Shown here piece after piece: positions 7,700 through 16,209 of a DNA stretch of 64,000 bases (position 1 is the stretch's first letter; each line of letters starts with the position of its first letter). The notes under the pieces were generated by a model. It was not told the origin of the DNA and ran no database searches. It saw only the letters and a list, made by a program, of their open reading frames with translations. The stretch covers positions 62,001-126,000 of the forward strand of contig VBWE01000003.1 of the NCBI GenBank assembly GCA_006218065.1, in the 5' to 3' direction. The stretch is from Bacteroidota bacterium. GTDB lineage: Bacteria > Bacteroidota > Bacteroidia > Palsa-965. A program made the translations under genes and the position numbers.

Positions 7700-8266
7700 A
7701 TGCAGAACAGTATCTTGTCGCCTGTTAAGAAGAGCGGTAAGACCCTTACCCGAATGATTTCGAAGAAAAGAAAATTCCAGGTAGCGATTATCGATGGAGA
7801 TCCGCGTTTTTCAAAAGCGCTGGGCGGACAACTGGGCCTGGCCTTCGGGATGCATGCGTGCATTACCGTTTTTAATTCCACGCAGGATTTTCCTTCGAAA
7901 CATTGCCGCCGTCCCGACCTGGTGCTGCTCGATCCTTCCGCAGGAAAAAACACCGGCGCTGATCCGATGAATGAACTGTGGCGGATTAAAGACTCGGGCA
8001 AATGTTCCGTTATCATAATGTCCGCGCAACTCGACGGAAATACGATCCGCGAAGCCCGCCGTTTCGGCGCCGCCGACTATGCAGAAAAAAATCTTTCGGA
8101 ACTGGGCCGCATCATCGAGAAAACGATGCCGTACGCACATCGTGTTCTGAATCCGCGCCGCTCCGGTTACCGCTGGACGCCTTCCTTTTCCACCAGTCCC
8201 GGCGCGCTGCTCGCCATCCTGATGACCGTTTTCCTCGGCGCGTGGATGTTTTTCAACTTCAACTAA
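7700..8266 (+). CDS. Membrane-anchored receiver-domain protein
   Basis: A 188-residue protein holding a single response-regulator receiver-like domain and a C-terminal membrane anchor. The receiver marks are the acidic pair D32/D34 (AIIDGDP), a candidate phosphoacceptor D78 (DLVLLDPS), S108 (IIMSAQ) and K130 (DYAEK). Residues about 168-185 (GALLAILMTVFLGAWMFF) form one transmembrane helix at the very end, so the receiver would be tail-anchored on the cytoplasmic face. No output domain is present. The start is uncertain: GTG 7676, ATG 7700 and ATG 7754 are in frame. It follows the NUDIX gene closely and may be co-transcribed. It could be a phosphate sink or a docking partner. Confidence 0.7.
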   Translation: MQNSILSPVKKSGKTLTRMISKKRKFQVAIIDGDPRFSKALGGQLGLAFGMHACITVFNSTQDFPSKHCRRPDLVLLDPSAGKNTGADPMNELWRIKDSGKCSVIIMSAQLDGNTIREARRFGAADYAEKNLSELGRIIEKTMPYAHRVLNPRRSGYRWTPSFSTSPGALLAILMTVFLGAWMFFNFN

Positions 8267-8429
8267 GGATTTGCGATTGCCGATTTTGGATTTGAGATTG
8301 GATATTTCCATTAGCGTCTTTGCGCCTTCGCGGTAAAAAATGGAATACAAACTTCACCGCGAAGACGCGAAGGCGCTAACGTTTATACAAAGTAATTCGC
8401 CAATCCAAAATCGCCAATCGCAAATCCTC
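8267..8429. repeat. Nested hairpin between convergent genes, families D and E
   Basis: The outer arms are GATTTGCGATTGCCGATTTT (from 8269) and its near-perfect complement ending at about 8428. The inner arms are TTAGCGTCTTTGCGCCTTCG... (about 8310-8334) and their near complement at about 8360-8386. It begins directly after the TAA of the receiver gene and ends a few bases from the stop of the convergent redoxin gene. Confidence 0.75.
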
Positions 8430-8430
8430 A

Positions 8431-9846
8431 TTACCTGGGTTTTTTAGTGATCTTATAAAGATCGTATTCCAGCTTGCCGGAAGGCATATCCGCCGGGGAA
8501 GACCATAAACGGCCGTCGGGATCGATGATGAAAAAGGCGGGAAGCGCGAGCAGGGTGTAATCCGCTTTCAGTTTTTCGTTGAACCCGTAATGCAGCATGG
8601 TCCAGTTCAGTTTCGGGTTCGCTTTCAGGAAAGCATGGTAGGCAGCGGTATCACTGTCGAGCGAAACGCTGACGAAAACTACTTTTTTGGAATACTTTTT
8701 AACGAGTTCCGGCAGCAATTTTATTTCCGAAACCGCGTGCGAGTTCCAGCTTGCCCAGAATGAAAGGACCACGTATTTGCCTTTGTAATTTTCCAGCGTA
8801 ATCGCTTTGCCTTTGCGGTCGTAAGCCGTGAAGCCGGGAGCGGTGGTGCCTTCCTTCAGTTTAGTGTAAAACGAAATGATGTTGCGCGCGATCTTTCGGT
8901 GTTCCGGGACTTTGCTTTGTATCGCGCATTGTTCGGCGATACTCAGGATATTCCGCGGATCGAAACTGGGCTGGTTGTAACATTCGAAAAGTCCTTTCAG
9001 CATCACGAGTTCCCTCACCGTATCGTTATCGAGCCAGCGCAGGCCTTTCATCGCTTTCAGCAGTTCTTCGTAACTCGCTTTCTCGTTCACAGCCGGGCGG
9101 ATCCGCTCGCCGGTTTTCTGCATCGAGTACTTGTACATGTAGTTGTCGTAAAAATTGTTGAAGAAATTCATGTACTCGTTATTGTCGTAATAAATCGGCT
9201 TGTTGACGATATACTCGTGCGCCAGTTTGCGTTCGCTGTGGAAAGTCGCTTCTTCGAGCGAAGCCAGCGAAAAATCCATCCAGGGCAGGAAGTACGGGTT
9301 CTTCACGTTTTTGTACACCGCGTGCATCTCTTTGTGAAAAGTATCGAGCCGGCCGATGGATTCTTTATAGAGAAAATGCTGGTAATTTTTTTTCCAGAAA
9401 ACTTCGAAACGCGCATTGTAATCGATAGCCAGCATATTCATCTCCGTACTGTCGTTCGAATACACCTGCAGTTCCGTATCGTATTCCATATCCGGGTTGA
9501 TCATGCGCAGGCTGTCGCGTTTCGGAAAACCTACGCGGTGGTTGCGGCCGGGTTCCGCAAAAAAATAGCCGCGCTGTTTATTGCAGCGAAGCGTGAGGTA
9601 AAGCGTTTTCTCCAGTTCGATTTCCAGGTGAAAGCGGCCGCTGTCGTTTACAATGGCCTGCCCGAGCAGGCGTTCGGTTCCTGTAATATAATCGTCGCGC
9701 AAATACGCCCGCACAAGTTCGCCCTTGCTTCCTTCGGCAACGCCGTCGACAATGCACACCTCCGTTTTCGTAACAGGATCTTTGGGCTGTGCGAAAGCAG
9801 GACTGCAGAGTAGCAGCAGGAATATACAGGGAGAAATACGCATCAC
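8431..9846 (-). CDS. Thioredoxin-fold (redoxin/TlpA-like) protein lacking CxxC
   Basis: A 471-residue exported protein with a signal peptide (ending AFAQ), an N-terminal part resembling the DUF4369-type beta domain, a helical middle, and a C-terminal TlpA/AhpC-TSA-like thioredoxin fold (about 335-471; APGFTAYDRKG, KYVVLSFWASW, LPAFFIIDPDGR with the cis-Pro). Where active homologues have WCxxC the sequence reads WASWNSHAVSE, so both redox cysteines are missing. It therefore cannot act as a normal disulphide reductase and may bind cysteines, haem or peptides instead. It is last in the DUF3822-rsmD-coaD operon and overlaps coaD by 4 nt. Confidence 0.85.
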   Translation of the reverse strand: MMRISPCIFLLLLCSPAFAQPKDPVTKTEVCIVDGVAEGSKGELVRAYLRDDYITGTERLLGQAIVNDSGRFHLEIELEKTLYLTLRCNKQRGYFFAEPGRNHRVGFPKRDSLRMINPDMEYDTELQVYSNDSTEMNMLAIDYNARFEVFWKKNYQHFLYKESIGRLDTFHKEMHAVYKNVKNPYFLPWMDFSLASLEEATFHSERKLAHEYIVNKPIYYDNNEYMNFFNNFYDNYMYKYSMQKTGERIRPAVNEKASYEELLKAMKGLRWLDNDTVRELVMLKGLFECYNQPSFDPRNILSIAEQCAIQSKVPEHRKIARNIISFYTKLKEGTTAPGFTAYDRKGKAITLENYKGKYVVLSFWASWNSHAVSEIKLLPELVKKYSKKVVFVSVSLDSDTAAYHAFLKANPKLNWTMLHYGFNEKLKADYTLLALPAFFIIDPDGRLWSSPADMPSGKLEYDLYKITKKPR

Positions 9847-10307
9847 GATTTGAGGTCAACAGGCGCCGGGACGAATTTCGAAGCATCGCCGCCGTTACGT
9901 ACTATATCACGTATAATTGTCGAATTTATTGCGGAAAGCTCCGGCAAAGGGAGGATAAAAATCGTTTCGATCTCGTCAGACATGCTTTTGTTCATCTGCG
10001 CGATGGCCTTTTCGAATTCCAGGTCGGTGGTGGTGCGCAGTCCGCGGACAATATACTTTGCGCCCAGTTTCCGGCAATAGTCAACCGTCAGCCCGGAAAA
10101 AGTTTCTGCGCGCACATTCGGGCAATCGGAAAACGTTTTTTCGATCCAGGCCTTTCGTTTTTCAATCGGGAAATAATACGTTTTGTTCGAATTGATCCCG
10201 ATCGCGACGACCAGTTCATCGAATAAAGGCAGCACACGGCGGACCAGCGATTCATGTCCGCGCGTAATCGGGTCGAATGACCCCGGGAAAACGGCAATGC
10301 GTTTCAT
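9843..10307 (-). CDS. coaD: Phosphopantetheine adenylyltransferase
   Basis: A 154-residue enzyme that transfers AMP to 4'-phosphopantetheine, the penultimate step of coenzyme A synthesis. Motifs are FPGSFDPITRGH near residue 8-19 (the nucleotidyltransferase HxGH-like site, with T and H in TRGH), the YIVRGLR strand, and a C-terminal PLPELSAINSTIIRD that carries the conserved SSTxVR-like segment. Length is typical. It overlaps rsmD upstream and the redoxin gene downstream by 4 nt each. Confidence 0.95.
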   Translation of the reverse strand: MKRIAVFPGSFDPITRGHESLVRRVLPLFDELVVAIGINSNKTYYFPIEKRKAWIEKTFSDCPNVRAETFSGLTVDYCRKLGAKYIVRGLRTTTDLEFEKAIAQMNKSMSDEIETIFILPLPELSAINSTIIRDIVRNGGDASKFVPAPVDLKS

Positions 10308-10870
10308 TCGGTTTCGGTTTCGTTTCTGCCGAAAATACTGAAATTGACGTTGCCGTAGGTACGCTTCTCGAGGAAGAATTCCGAAGGCGGGAATCTCAGC
10401 GTGGCCGGGTGCTCCACTACGAGCAGTCCGCCGGGCTTCAGCAGGTTCATTTCAAAAACAATGCCGGGAATAGTTTCCGTTCCCTTCATCTCGAAAGGCG
10501 GATCGGCGAAAACCAGGTCGTATTGTTCCTTTACGGACTTGAGAAAAGTGAAGGAATTGCCTTTCTGAACGCGGACCGCATCACTCAAATCGAGCGTTAT
10601 GGCGGTTTCGCGGATGAAATGCCAGCAACCCACGTGCGAATCGACCGCGGTTACTGAAGGACATCCCCGCGAAGCCATTTCGAACGCGATGGAACCCGTG
10701 CCGCTGAACAGGTCGAGCGCTTTGACGTCTTCCCAGTCGAACCGGTTGTTCAGGATATTGAACAGGCTCTCTTTCGCGAAATCGGTCGTGGGCCTGACGG
10801 GCAGGTTGGCGGGCGCTTTGATCCGGCGTCCCTTATGTGTGCCGCTGATAATACGGATGGCCGTGTTCAT
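10304..10870 (-). CDS. rsmD: 16S rRNA (guanine966-N2)-methyltransferase
   Basis: A 188-residue Rossmann-fold methyltransferase of the RsmD family, which methylates G966 of 16S rRNA in the assembled small subunit. Visible motifs are IISGTHKGRRI at the N terminus, the SAM-binding ALDLFSGTGSIAFE, and the catalytic DPPF (VFADPPFE) in place of DPPY. Its N-terminal RPTTDFAKESLFNIL is also characteristic. It overlaps DUF3822 and coaD by 4 nt each, an arrangement recurring in Bacteroidota. Confidence 0.94.
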   Translation of the reverse strand: MNTAIRIISGTHKGRRIKAPANLPVRPTTDFAKESLFNILNNRFDWEDVKALDLFSGTGSIAFEMASRGCPSVTAVDSHVGCWHFIRETAITLDLSDAVRVQKGNSFTFLKSVKEQYDLVFADPPFEMKGTETIPGIVFEMNLLKPGGLLVVEHPATLRFPPSEFFLEKRTYGNVNFSIFGRNETETE

Positions 10871-11742
10871 GAAAAATAGTGCAGGCTGAAAAGATTATAA
10901 TAATAGTAACCGGGCAGCACGTCGAAGGCTTTGCCGAAACCGGCCTGCACCGGGCGCTCGCCGAAGCGGACCTGCCGGACGTATTTTTTGGCCAGGCCGG
11001 CGATGCTCGAATCCGCAGCGGTTTCGCCGAGCAGGACAAGGTCCGCTGTTTCCGGGCTGAGTTTGAGCTGTTCGCAGACAAAAAGCAGGTAAAAAAGAAA
11101 ATCTTCGCCGCTCTGGAAACGGAACGTATTGTAGAGGTGCAGTTTGCGCCCTTCGAGCACCACCACTTCGAAATGATCTTCCTGCACGTGCGCAAAAACA
11201 CGTTTCTGCGGCTCATTTTTATTGGAAAGCAGCAGGCTTTCGATCAGCGGGGTGGAATAATGGCAGAGCCGCACGCCGGGAAAAAGCTTCTTCAGCGCTT
11301 TTTCAAAATCGGAAGAAATAAGCCAGAGATTCCGCGCGTCAAGGTTGCGGAGCAGGTCGTTTTTCACCTCTTCGTTTTCCGAAACGGGATGGTTGAAACC
11401 GAGGTATTCCAGGCTCCGCGACTGATCGAACAGCGCAACCGGAACTAAAGTGGAGCGTTCCGTGATCAGCATGGCATCCGTCCGCTTGAACCGGTTGTGC
11501 AGCCATTCGTGCGCATCCACCAGTTTCTCCAGCCGCGGAAGCAGGGCCGAAAAATCGTTGCAGTTGGGAAAATCGTGTTTTTCCAGCGCCAGGTAATTGC
11601 CCTGGATATTGTCGAAAACGGCCACGGTGACCGATTTCGGCTCAATCTGCAGCGAAAGGCAATAGTCGGCGCAGCGGGCGGGCGAAAAACGCTCGTCGCG
11701 GATGGAAGTCGGGATGGCCTTGCCTGGCTGGATTTCGGGCAT
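10867..11742 (-). CDS. DUF3822 family protein
   Basis: A 291-residue protein of the Bacteroidota DUF3822 family, thought to have an actin/ASKHA-like fold: CLSLQIEPKSVTVAVFD at the N terminus and a second repeat around VFAHVQEDHFEVVVLEG. The family is typically found directly before rsmD and coaD, as here, so it may help ribosome or CoA-related maturation, but no activity is established. The ATG at 11742 is preferred over the upstream TTG because TAGTTTTG, a consensus -7 box, lies 5 nt before it. It is the first gene of a four-gene operon. Confidence 0.82.
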   Translation of the reverse strand: MPEIQPGKAIPTSIRDERFSPARCADYCLSLQIEPKSVTVAVFDNIQGNYLALEKHDFPNCNDFSALLPRLEKLVDAHEWLHNRFKRTDAMLITERSTLVPVALFDQSRSLEYLGFNHPVSENEEVKNDLLRNLDARNLWLISSDFEKALKKLFPGVRLCHYSTPLIESLLLSNKNEPQKRVFAHVQEDHFEVVVLEGRKLHLYNTFRFQSGEDFLFYLLFVCEQLKLSPETADLVLLGETAADSSIAGLAKKYVRQVRFGERPVQAGFGKAFDVLPGYYYYNLFSLHYFS

Positions 11743-11747
11743 TTCCA

Positions 11748-11755
11748 CAAAACTA
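11748..11755 (-). promoter_or_regulatory. -7 promoter element TAGTTTTG for the DUF3822 operon
   Basis: Exact consensus on the minus strand, 5 nt before the ATG at 11742. It supports this start and a leaderless or nearly leaderless operon mRNA. Confidence 0.5.
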
Positions 11756-11783
11756 CGAAATAACAAATCCAATTGAGCCAATG

Positions 11784-12080
11784 ACTTGATTTGAAAATTT
11801 GAAAATGCACACTTTTAATTGAGCCAATTTGAAGATGCAATAATTTGAAGATGCACACTTTTAATTGAGCCGATTTGAAGATGCGACAATTTGAAGATGC
11901 GCACTTTTAATTGAGCCGATTTGAAAATGCGACAATTTGAAGATGCGCACTTTCTCCCCACGTTTAACAACCAGGCACAACTGCCGGGTGATCGTGGGTC
12001 TCGAAATCGGCTGAAGTGAATAATTGGTAGTGGGTGGGTTGGCAAGTGCGCATTTTCAAATTGTCGAATTGGCTCAATTG
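11784..12080. repeat. 46-nt tandem repeat and hairpin, family B
   Basis: The 346-nt divergent spacer between DUF3822 and the RecD-like gene holds nearly four tandem copies of a 46-nt unit (key words AATTTGAAGATGC, CACTTTTAATTGAGCC) from about 11784 to 11955. After a loop of about 90 nt containing a partly GC-rich segment, 12043-12080 carries the complement (GTGCGCATTTTCAAATTG..GGCTCAATTG). There are no unique spacers, so it is not a CRISPR. No gene is visible. Confidence 0.8.
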
Positions 12081-12106
12081 AGTAATCGGTGGACTATCTT
12101 TACTCC

Positions 12107-13516
12107 GTGAATTTCTCCTCCGTCATCCGCGAACAATTTCCTTTTGAACCTACCGCCGGCCAGCAGGTACTGATCGATAAACTGTCGGCTTTTGTGCTGC
12201 ACCCGGATAACGAGCGCGTTTTTGTTTTGAAAGGATACGCCGGAACGGGCAAAACAACCATCGTGAGCGCCCTGGTGAAAAGCCTGCCCGCGGTGCGCTG
12301 GAAATTTGTGCTGCTGGCTCCTACCGGCCGCGCGGCCAAGGTACTGGCTTCGTATTCCGGTTGCCCGGCGTACACGATCCACAAAAAAATTTACCGGCCG
12401 AAAACGGACTCCGAAGGCGGCGGATTTTTCCAGCTGCAAGCGAATGTCCACAAGAACACGATTTTTATCGTGGACGAAGCATCCATGATCGGCGAATCGG
12501 GAAACGATGCGAACCTTTTTCCGCACAGCCTGCTCCAGGATTTGTTCGAATACGTGTACACCGGCGAAAACTGCAAGCTCCTGCTCATCGGCGATTCTGC
12601 GCAGCTTCCGCCGGTAGGCATGAGTCAAAGTCCCGCGCTCGATGTTACGTACCTGAAAGCGACGTACGGACACGAGATCGAACACGTCGAGCTGAAAGAG
12701 GTCATGCGCCAGGTGCTCGATTCGGGCGTGCTGCTGAATGCAACGAAACTTCGCGTGAATATCGCCGAAGGAATGAACGCACAACCGAAATTCGAGCTCG
12801 ACGATTATCCCGATCTCATCCGGCTCCCGGGAACCGACCTGCTGGATACGCTGGAACGTTCCTACCGCGAGTACGGAGCCGAAGACACGATCATCATCGT
12901 CCGTTCGAACAAACGCGCGAATATTTACAACCAGCAGATCCGCTCGCGTATCCTCTGGCGCGAAGACGAGATCAGCGCCGGCGACCAGTTGATGATCGTG
13001 AAGAATAATTATTTCTGGCTACCCAAAGAATCGAAAGCCGGTTTTATCGCGAACGGGGATGCGGCAGTGATTAAACGCATCAGCAAATTCCGTGAAATGC
13101 ATGGCTTCCGCTTCGCGGATGTAACGCTGGAACTGCCCGATTATCCCGACGAGCCTGAACTTGATACGCGCATCCTGCTCGACACGTTGCACACCGAAGC
13201 GCCCGCCCTCACGCGTGAGCAGGCCAACCAGCTTTTCGAAAGCGTGCACGCGGATTACGAGAATATCCCGAATAAACGACAGCGTTACCTGGAAATGAAA
13301 AAAGATCCGTTCTTCAACGCGCTCCAGGTGAAATTCGGTTACGCCGTTACCTGCCACAAAGCACAGGGCGGACAATGGAAATCCGTTTTCGTGGAGCAGG
13401 GTTATCTCACGCAGGAAATGATCAACACGGAATACCTGCGCTGGCTGTATACCGCGCTGACACGTACACAGGATAAGTTGTACCTCGTCGGTTTTAACGA
13501 AAGTTTTTTTGAATAA
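12107..13516 (+). CDS. RecD-like SF1B ATP-dependent DNA helicase
   Basis: A 469-residue superfamily 1 helicase with AAA_30/UvrD_C_2 layout, similar to the RecD/exodeoxyribonuclease V alpha family but standing alone. Motifs in order are Walker A GYAGTGKTT, motif Ia LAPTGRAAK, Walker B FIVDEASMI, motif III LLIGDSAQLPPVG, and the C-terminal HKAQGGQW and YTALTRTQDKLYLVG. It probably unwinds DNA 5'-3' in repair or recombination. The longer GTG start at 12089 is rejected because TATCTTTA (12095-12102), a near -7 box, lies inside it; GTG 12107 gives MNFSSVIREQFPFEPT. A hairpin follows directly after its TAA. Confidence 0.9.
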   Translation: MNFSSVIREQFPFEPTAGQQVLIDKLSAFVLHPDNERVFVLKGYAGTGKTTIVSALVKSLPAVRWKFVLLAPTGRAAKVLASYSGCPAYTIHKKIYRPKTDSEGGGFFQLQANVHKNTIFIVDEASMIGESGNDANLFPHSLLQDLFEYVYTGENCKLLLIGDSAQLPPVGMSQSPALDVTYLKATYGHEIEHVELKEVMRQVLDSGVLLNATKLRVNIAEGMNAQPKFELDDYPDLIRLPGTDLLDTLERSYREYGAEDTIIIVRSNKRANIYNQQIRSRILWREDEISAGDQLMIVKNNYFWLPKESKAGFIANGDAAVIKRISKFREMHGFRFADVTLELPDYPDEPELDTRILLDTLHTEAPALTREQANQLFESVHADYENIPNKRQRYLEMKKDPFFNALQVKFGYAVTCHKAQGGQWKSVFVEQGYLTQEMINTEYLRWLYTALTRTQDKLYLVGFNESFFE

Positions 13517-13766
13517 AAAGCAAAAGGCAAAGAGCAAAAGGCAAAAGGGCAAAAGCAAAAATAATAAGACGTCACACTGAGCGAAGACGAAGTGTGTGTA
13601 AATGAGACCGCGTTACACACACTTCGTCTTCGCTCAGTGTGACGTCATTGTTTTGGATGTGTTTAAAAACAAAAATTTTTACCATTTGCTGTTTTGCCCT
13701 TTTACATTTTCCATTTAAAATTTTCCATTTGATATTTTGCCCTTTTGCCTTTTGCTCTTTGCCTTT
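13517..13766. repeat. Large compound hairpin, family C, with a 34-bp perfect inverted repeat
   Basis: This sits in the 357-nt spacer between the helicase and the UMF1 transporter. The outer arms are A-rich AAAAGCAAAAGGCAAAG words directly after the TAA (13517-13556), with pyrimidine-rich complements at about 13727-13766. Inside is a perfect 34-bp inverted repeat, 13568-13601 against 13613-13646, with an 11-nt loop; it carries CACTGAGCGAAGACGAAG. A second set of CATTTTCCATTTAAAATTTTCC words lies at about 13706-13735. No ORF is supported. Confidence 0.85.
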
Positions 13767-13873
13767 TTCACCACGATCTCAACCTTTATCCCTGCTCAGA
13801 CAGTTCTCAACACCCTGCCCGACTTTTCAACAAGTCTGCCGACATCAGCCGGAACGCGTTACTTTTACCCGTC

Positions 13874-15193
13874 ATGATACAAAAAGGAGACAAACGCATT
13901 ATCCGAGCCTGGACATTTTACGACTGGGCGAATTCGGTTTACCCGCTGGTGATCAGTTCGGCGATCTTTCCGATCATGTACGAGAAGATGACCAGCATCA
14001 AGGACAAGGTGACCGGTGTAACGATCTACGACCAGGTTTCGTTTTTCGGGATCAATTTCAAGAACACGGAATTTTATGCGTACCTCGTTTCGCTTTCGTA
14101 CATCACGGTAGCGATCATTGCGCCGATCCTTTCGGGTATTGCGGATTACAGCGGGAATAAAAAACGTTTCCTGCAGTTTTTCTGTTTTCTCGGCGCGATT
14201 TCGAGCAGCCTGCTTTATTTCTTTCACCCGGATAACGGCGGGCAGGATTTTACACCATATCATTTGGGCATCACGATCCTTCCTTTGTTTTTTGCCAGTG
14301 TGGGCTATTGGGGAAGCCTGGTGTATTATAACGCGTATCTGCCTGAAATCGCCGAACCGGCTGATCACGACAAGATCAGCGCGCGCGGTTTTTCCATGGG
14401 TTATTTCGGCAGCGCTTTGCTGCTGATTGCGATTCTTGTCCTGACCCAGTTCACCGGGATAATCAAAGACATACACTGGGCGTTCCCAATGGTCGGCGCC
14501 TGGTGGATCGGTTTTGCATTTGTTACGTTCAGGCGCTTGCCGAATAATGTGTACAACCGGAATGTAGAAGGCAATGTGCTGAAAAACGGTTACCGTGAAC
14601 TGGTAAAAGTCTGGAAGGACATCAAAACCCGGCTCCAGCTGCGCCGCTACCTGGCCAGTTATTTCATGTTCAACATGGCGGTGCAAACGGTGATGATCAT
14701 GGCCACGGCTTTCGCTAACAAAGAAGTGCGCGGAATCAAAACGCAGGACCTGATCATCAGTATTCTGCTGATCCAGTTCCTGGCCATTGGCGGCGCTTTC
14801 ATTTTTTCCAAATTGTCTTCCCGGTTCGGGAACCTGCGTACGCTGGCCATCGCCATCGTCATCTGGATTTTCTTGTGCATCGGCGTGTATTTCCTGGTTT
14901 ACCTGCCCTGGCAGTTTTACATCGCTGCGGCCGTAGTCGGACTGGTGATGGGTGGAATACAGGCCCTCGCACGCTCCACGTACTCCAAAATGCTGCCCGA
15001 AACGCAGGACCACGCTTCCTATTTCAGTTTCTTCGACATGAGTGAAAAAATAGGGCTGGCAGTCGGAACATTTTCGTTCGGCCTGATCGAAGGCCTGGCG
15101 GATATCCGGACTTCCGTGCTTGCGCTGGTCGTGTTTTTCATGCTCGGTTTCGTGCTTTTGCTGCGGGTACCGAAAACGGAAATGGTGAAATAG
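13874..15193 (+). CDS. MFS transporter, UMF1 family
   Basis: A 439-residue membrane protein with about 12 helices. The opening KGDKRIIRAWTFYDWANSVYPLVISSAIFP is the signature of the UMF1 family (MFS related to fungal Atg22), common in Bacteroidota; substrate unknown. Other marks are GIADYSGNKKRFL between helices and SRFGNLRTL. TACTTTTA at 13860-13867 ends 6 nt before the ATG at 13874, which supports this start over an upstream in-frame ATG at 13745 inside the repeat. It stands alone between two repeat-bearing spacers. Confidence 0.9.
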   Translation: MIQKGDKRIIRAWTFYDWANSVYPLVISSAIFPIMYEKMTSIKDKVTGVTIYDQVSFFGINFKNTEFYAYLVSLSYITVAIIAPILSGIADYSGNKKRFLQFFCFLGAISSSLLYFFHPDNGGQDFTPYHLGITILPLFFASVGYWGSLVYYNAYLPEIAEPADHDKISARGFSMGYFGSALLLIAILVLTQFTGIIKDIHWAFPMVGAWWIGFAFVTFRRLPNNVYNRNVEGNVLKNGYRELVKVWKDIKTRLQLRRYLASYFMFNMAVQTVMIMATAFANKEVRGIKTQDLIISILLIQFLAIGGAFIFSKLSSRFGNLRTLAIAIVIWIFLCIGVYFLVYLPWQFYIAAAVVGLVMGGIQALARSTYSKMLPETQDHASYFSFFDMSEKIGLAVGTFSFGLIEGLADIRTSVLALVVFFMLGFVLLLRVPKTEMVK

Positions 15194-15257
15194 ATAGCGG
15201 GATTCTCAAAGTCATTTTTTCAAATCCATGTCGCTGAATTTCGAAAGCCGCGGAATT

Positions 15258-15345
15258 AAAAAAGCAAAAGGCAAAAAGCAAAGGGCAAAAAGCAAAAAGC
15301 AATGAACAAATCAAAAATCGAGATTCGGCATTCGGAATTCATCCG
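15258..15345. repeat. Repeat array of families C and D words
   Basis: The spacer after the UMF1 gene has AAAAAGCAAAAGGCAAAAAG repeated words (15258-15303), then AATCGAGATTCGGCATTCGG, which is partly self-complementary. Only one A-rich arm is present, so this copy looks like half an element. Confidence 0.55.
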
Positions 15346-15407
15346 TATGCTTTGCGTTTCTCCAAACAAAATTTTTGTAACAGCACTTCGCATTTCTATA
15401 TAGTCTT

Positions 15408-16130
15408 ATGATAGTCGATTTATTCATTCCCTGTTTTGTCGATCAGCTTTTCCCCGATACAGCCATGAACATGGTGAAAGTGCTGGAGCGCGTGGGCTGT
15501 GGTGTGAATTACAACCACGAGCAAACCTGCTGCGGGCAGCCTGCACTCAATGCCGGGTACTGGGATCACTGCAAGGAAGTAGGCGAGAAGTTCATCAAGG
15601 AATTCCAGGCCGACCGGTACATCGTGGCGCCTTCAACCTCCTGCGTCGGATTTGTGCGCAACAATTACGGCGACATATTCACGAACACCAGCCTGCACAA
15701 CCAGTGCAAACAGGTCCAGAAAAACATGTTCGAATTCACCGACTTCCTGGTGAACGTTTTAAAAATCACCGACCTCGGCGCCACATTAAAAGGAACGGCC
15801 GTTTTCCATGATTCCTGTTCCGGTTTGCGTGAATACGGTATCAAACGGGAGCCGCGGGTACTGCTCGGCAAAGTGCGCGGACTTGAACTGCACGAGATGA
15901 ACGATTGCGAAACCTGCTGCGGATTCGGCGGAACTTTTTCCGTGAAATACGAAAACATCGCCGTAGGCATGGCCGAACAAAAAGTGAAAAACGCCGAAGA
16001 AGCCGGCGCCGAATATTTTATTTCCACGGATATGTCCTGCCTGATGCATGTGGACGGCTATATTAAAAAGCAGGGGAAAAACATAAAGTCCATGCATATC
16101 GTGGATGTCCTCGCTGCGGGCTGGGACTGA
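15408..16130 (+). CDS. LutA/LldE-like (Fe-S)-binding protein
   Basis: A 240-residue soluble protein with two cysteine-rich CCG domains: QTCCGQP near residue 40 and ETCCGFGG near residue 168, each with extra cysteines (FIPCFVD, SCVGFV, DSCSG, MSCLM). This is the layout of LutA, a subunit of the L-lactate oxidation complex LutABC, related to the CCG domains of heterodisulphide reductase and GlpC. LutB and LutC are not adjacent, so the partner genes would be elsewhere or the role may differ. The stop is followed by a short hairpin element. Confidence 0.88.
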   Translation: MIVDLFIPCFVDQLFPDTAMNMVKVLERVGCGVNYNHEQTCCGQPALNAGYWDHCKEVGEKFIKEFQADRYIVAPSTSCVGFVRNNYGDIFTNTSLHNQCKQVQKNMFEFTDFLVNVLKITDLGATLKGTAVFHDSCSGLREYGIKREPRVLLGKVRGLELHEMNDCETCCGFGGTFSVKYENIAVGMAEQKVKNAEEAGAEYFISTDMSCLMHVDGYIKKQGKNIKSMHIVDVLAAGWD

Positions 16131-16135
16131 AAAAA

Positions 16136-16197
16136 TGCCGAATGCCGATTTGCGAATGCCGAATGATAATTGCCAATCGACATTCGTAAATCCTAAA
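16136..16197. repeat. Short hairpin, family D
   Basis: GATTTGCGAATG pairs with CATTCGTAAATC (one G-U pair) around a loop of GCCGAATG-type words. It lies between the lutA-like and dinB-like genes. Confidence 0.6.
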
Positions 16198-16209
16198 ACA
16201 ATACTCTTC

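Noticed and set aside
11784-11955. CRISPR array
   Set aside because: Repeat units abut without unique spacers, and no cas genes are nearby.
12089-12106. GTG 12089 as the start of the RecD-like gene
   Set aside because: A near -7 box overlaps these codons; GTG 12107 gives the expected N terminus.
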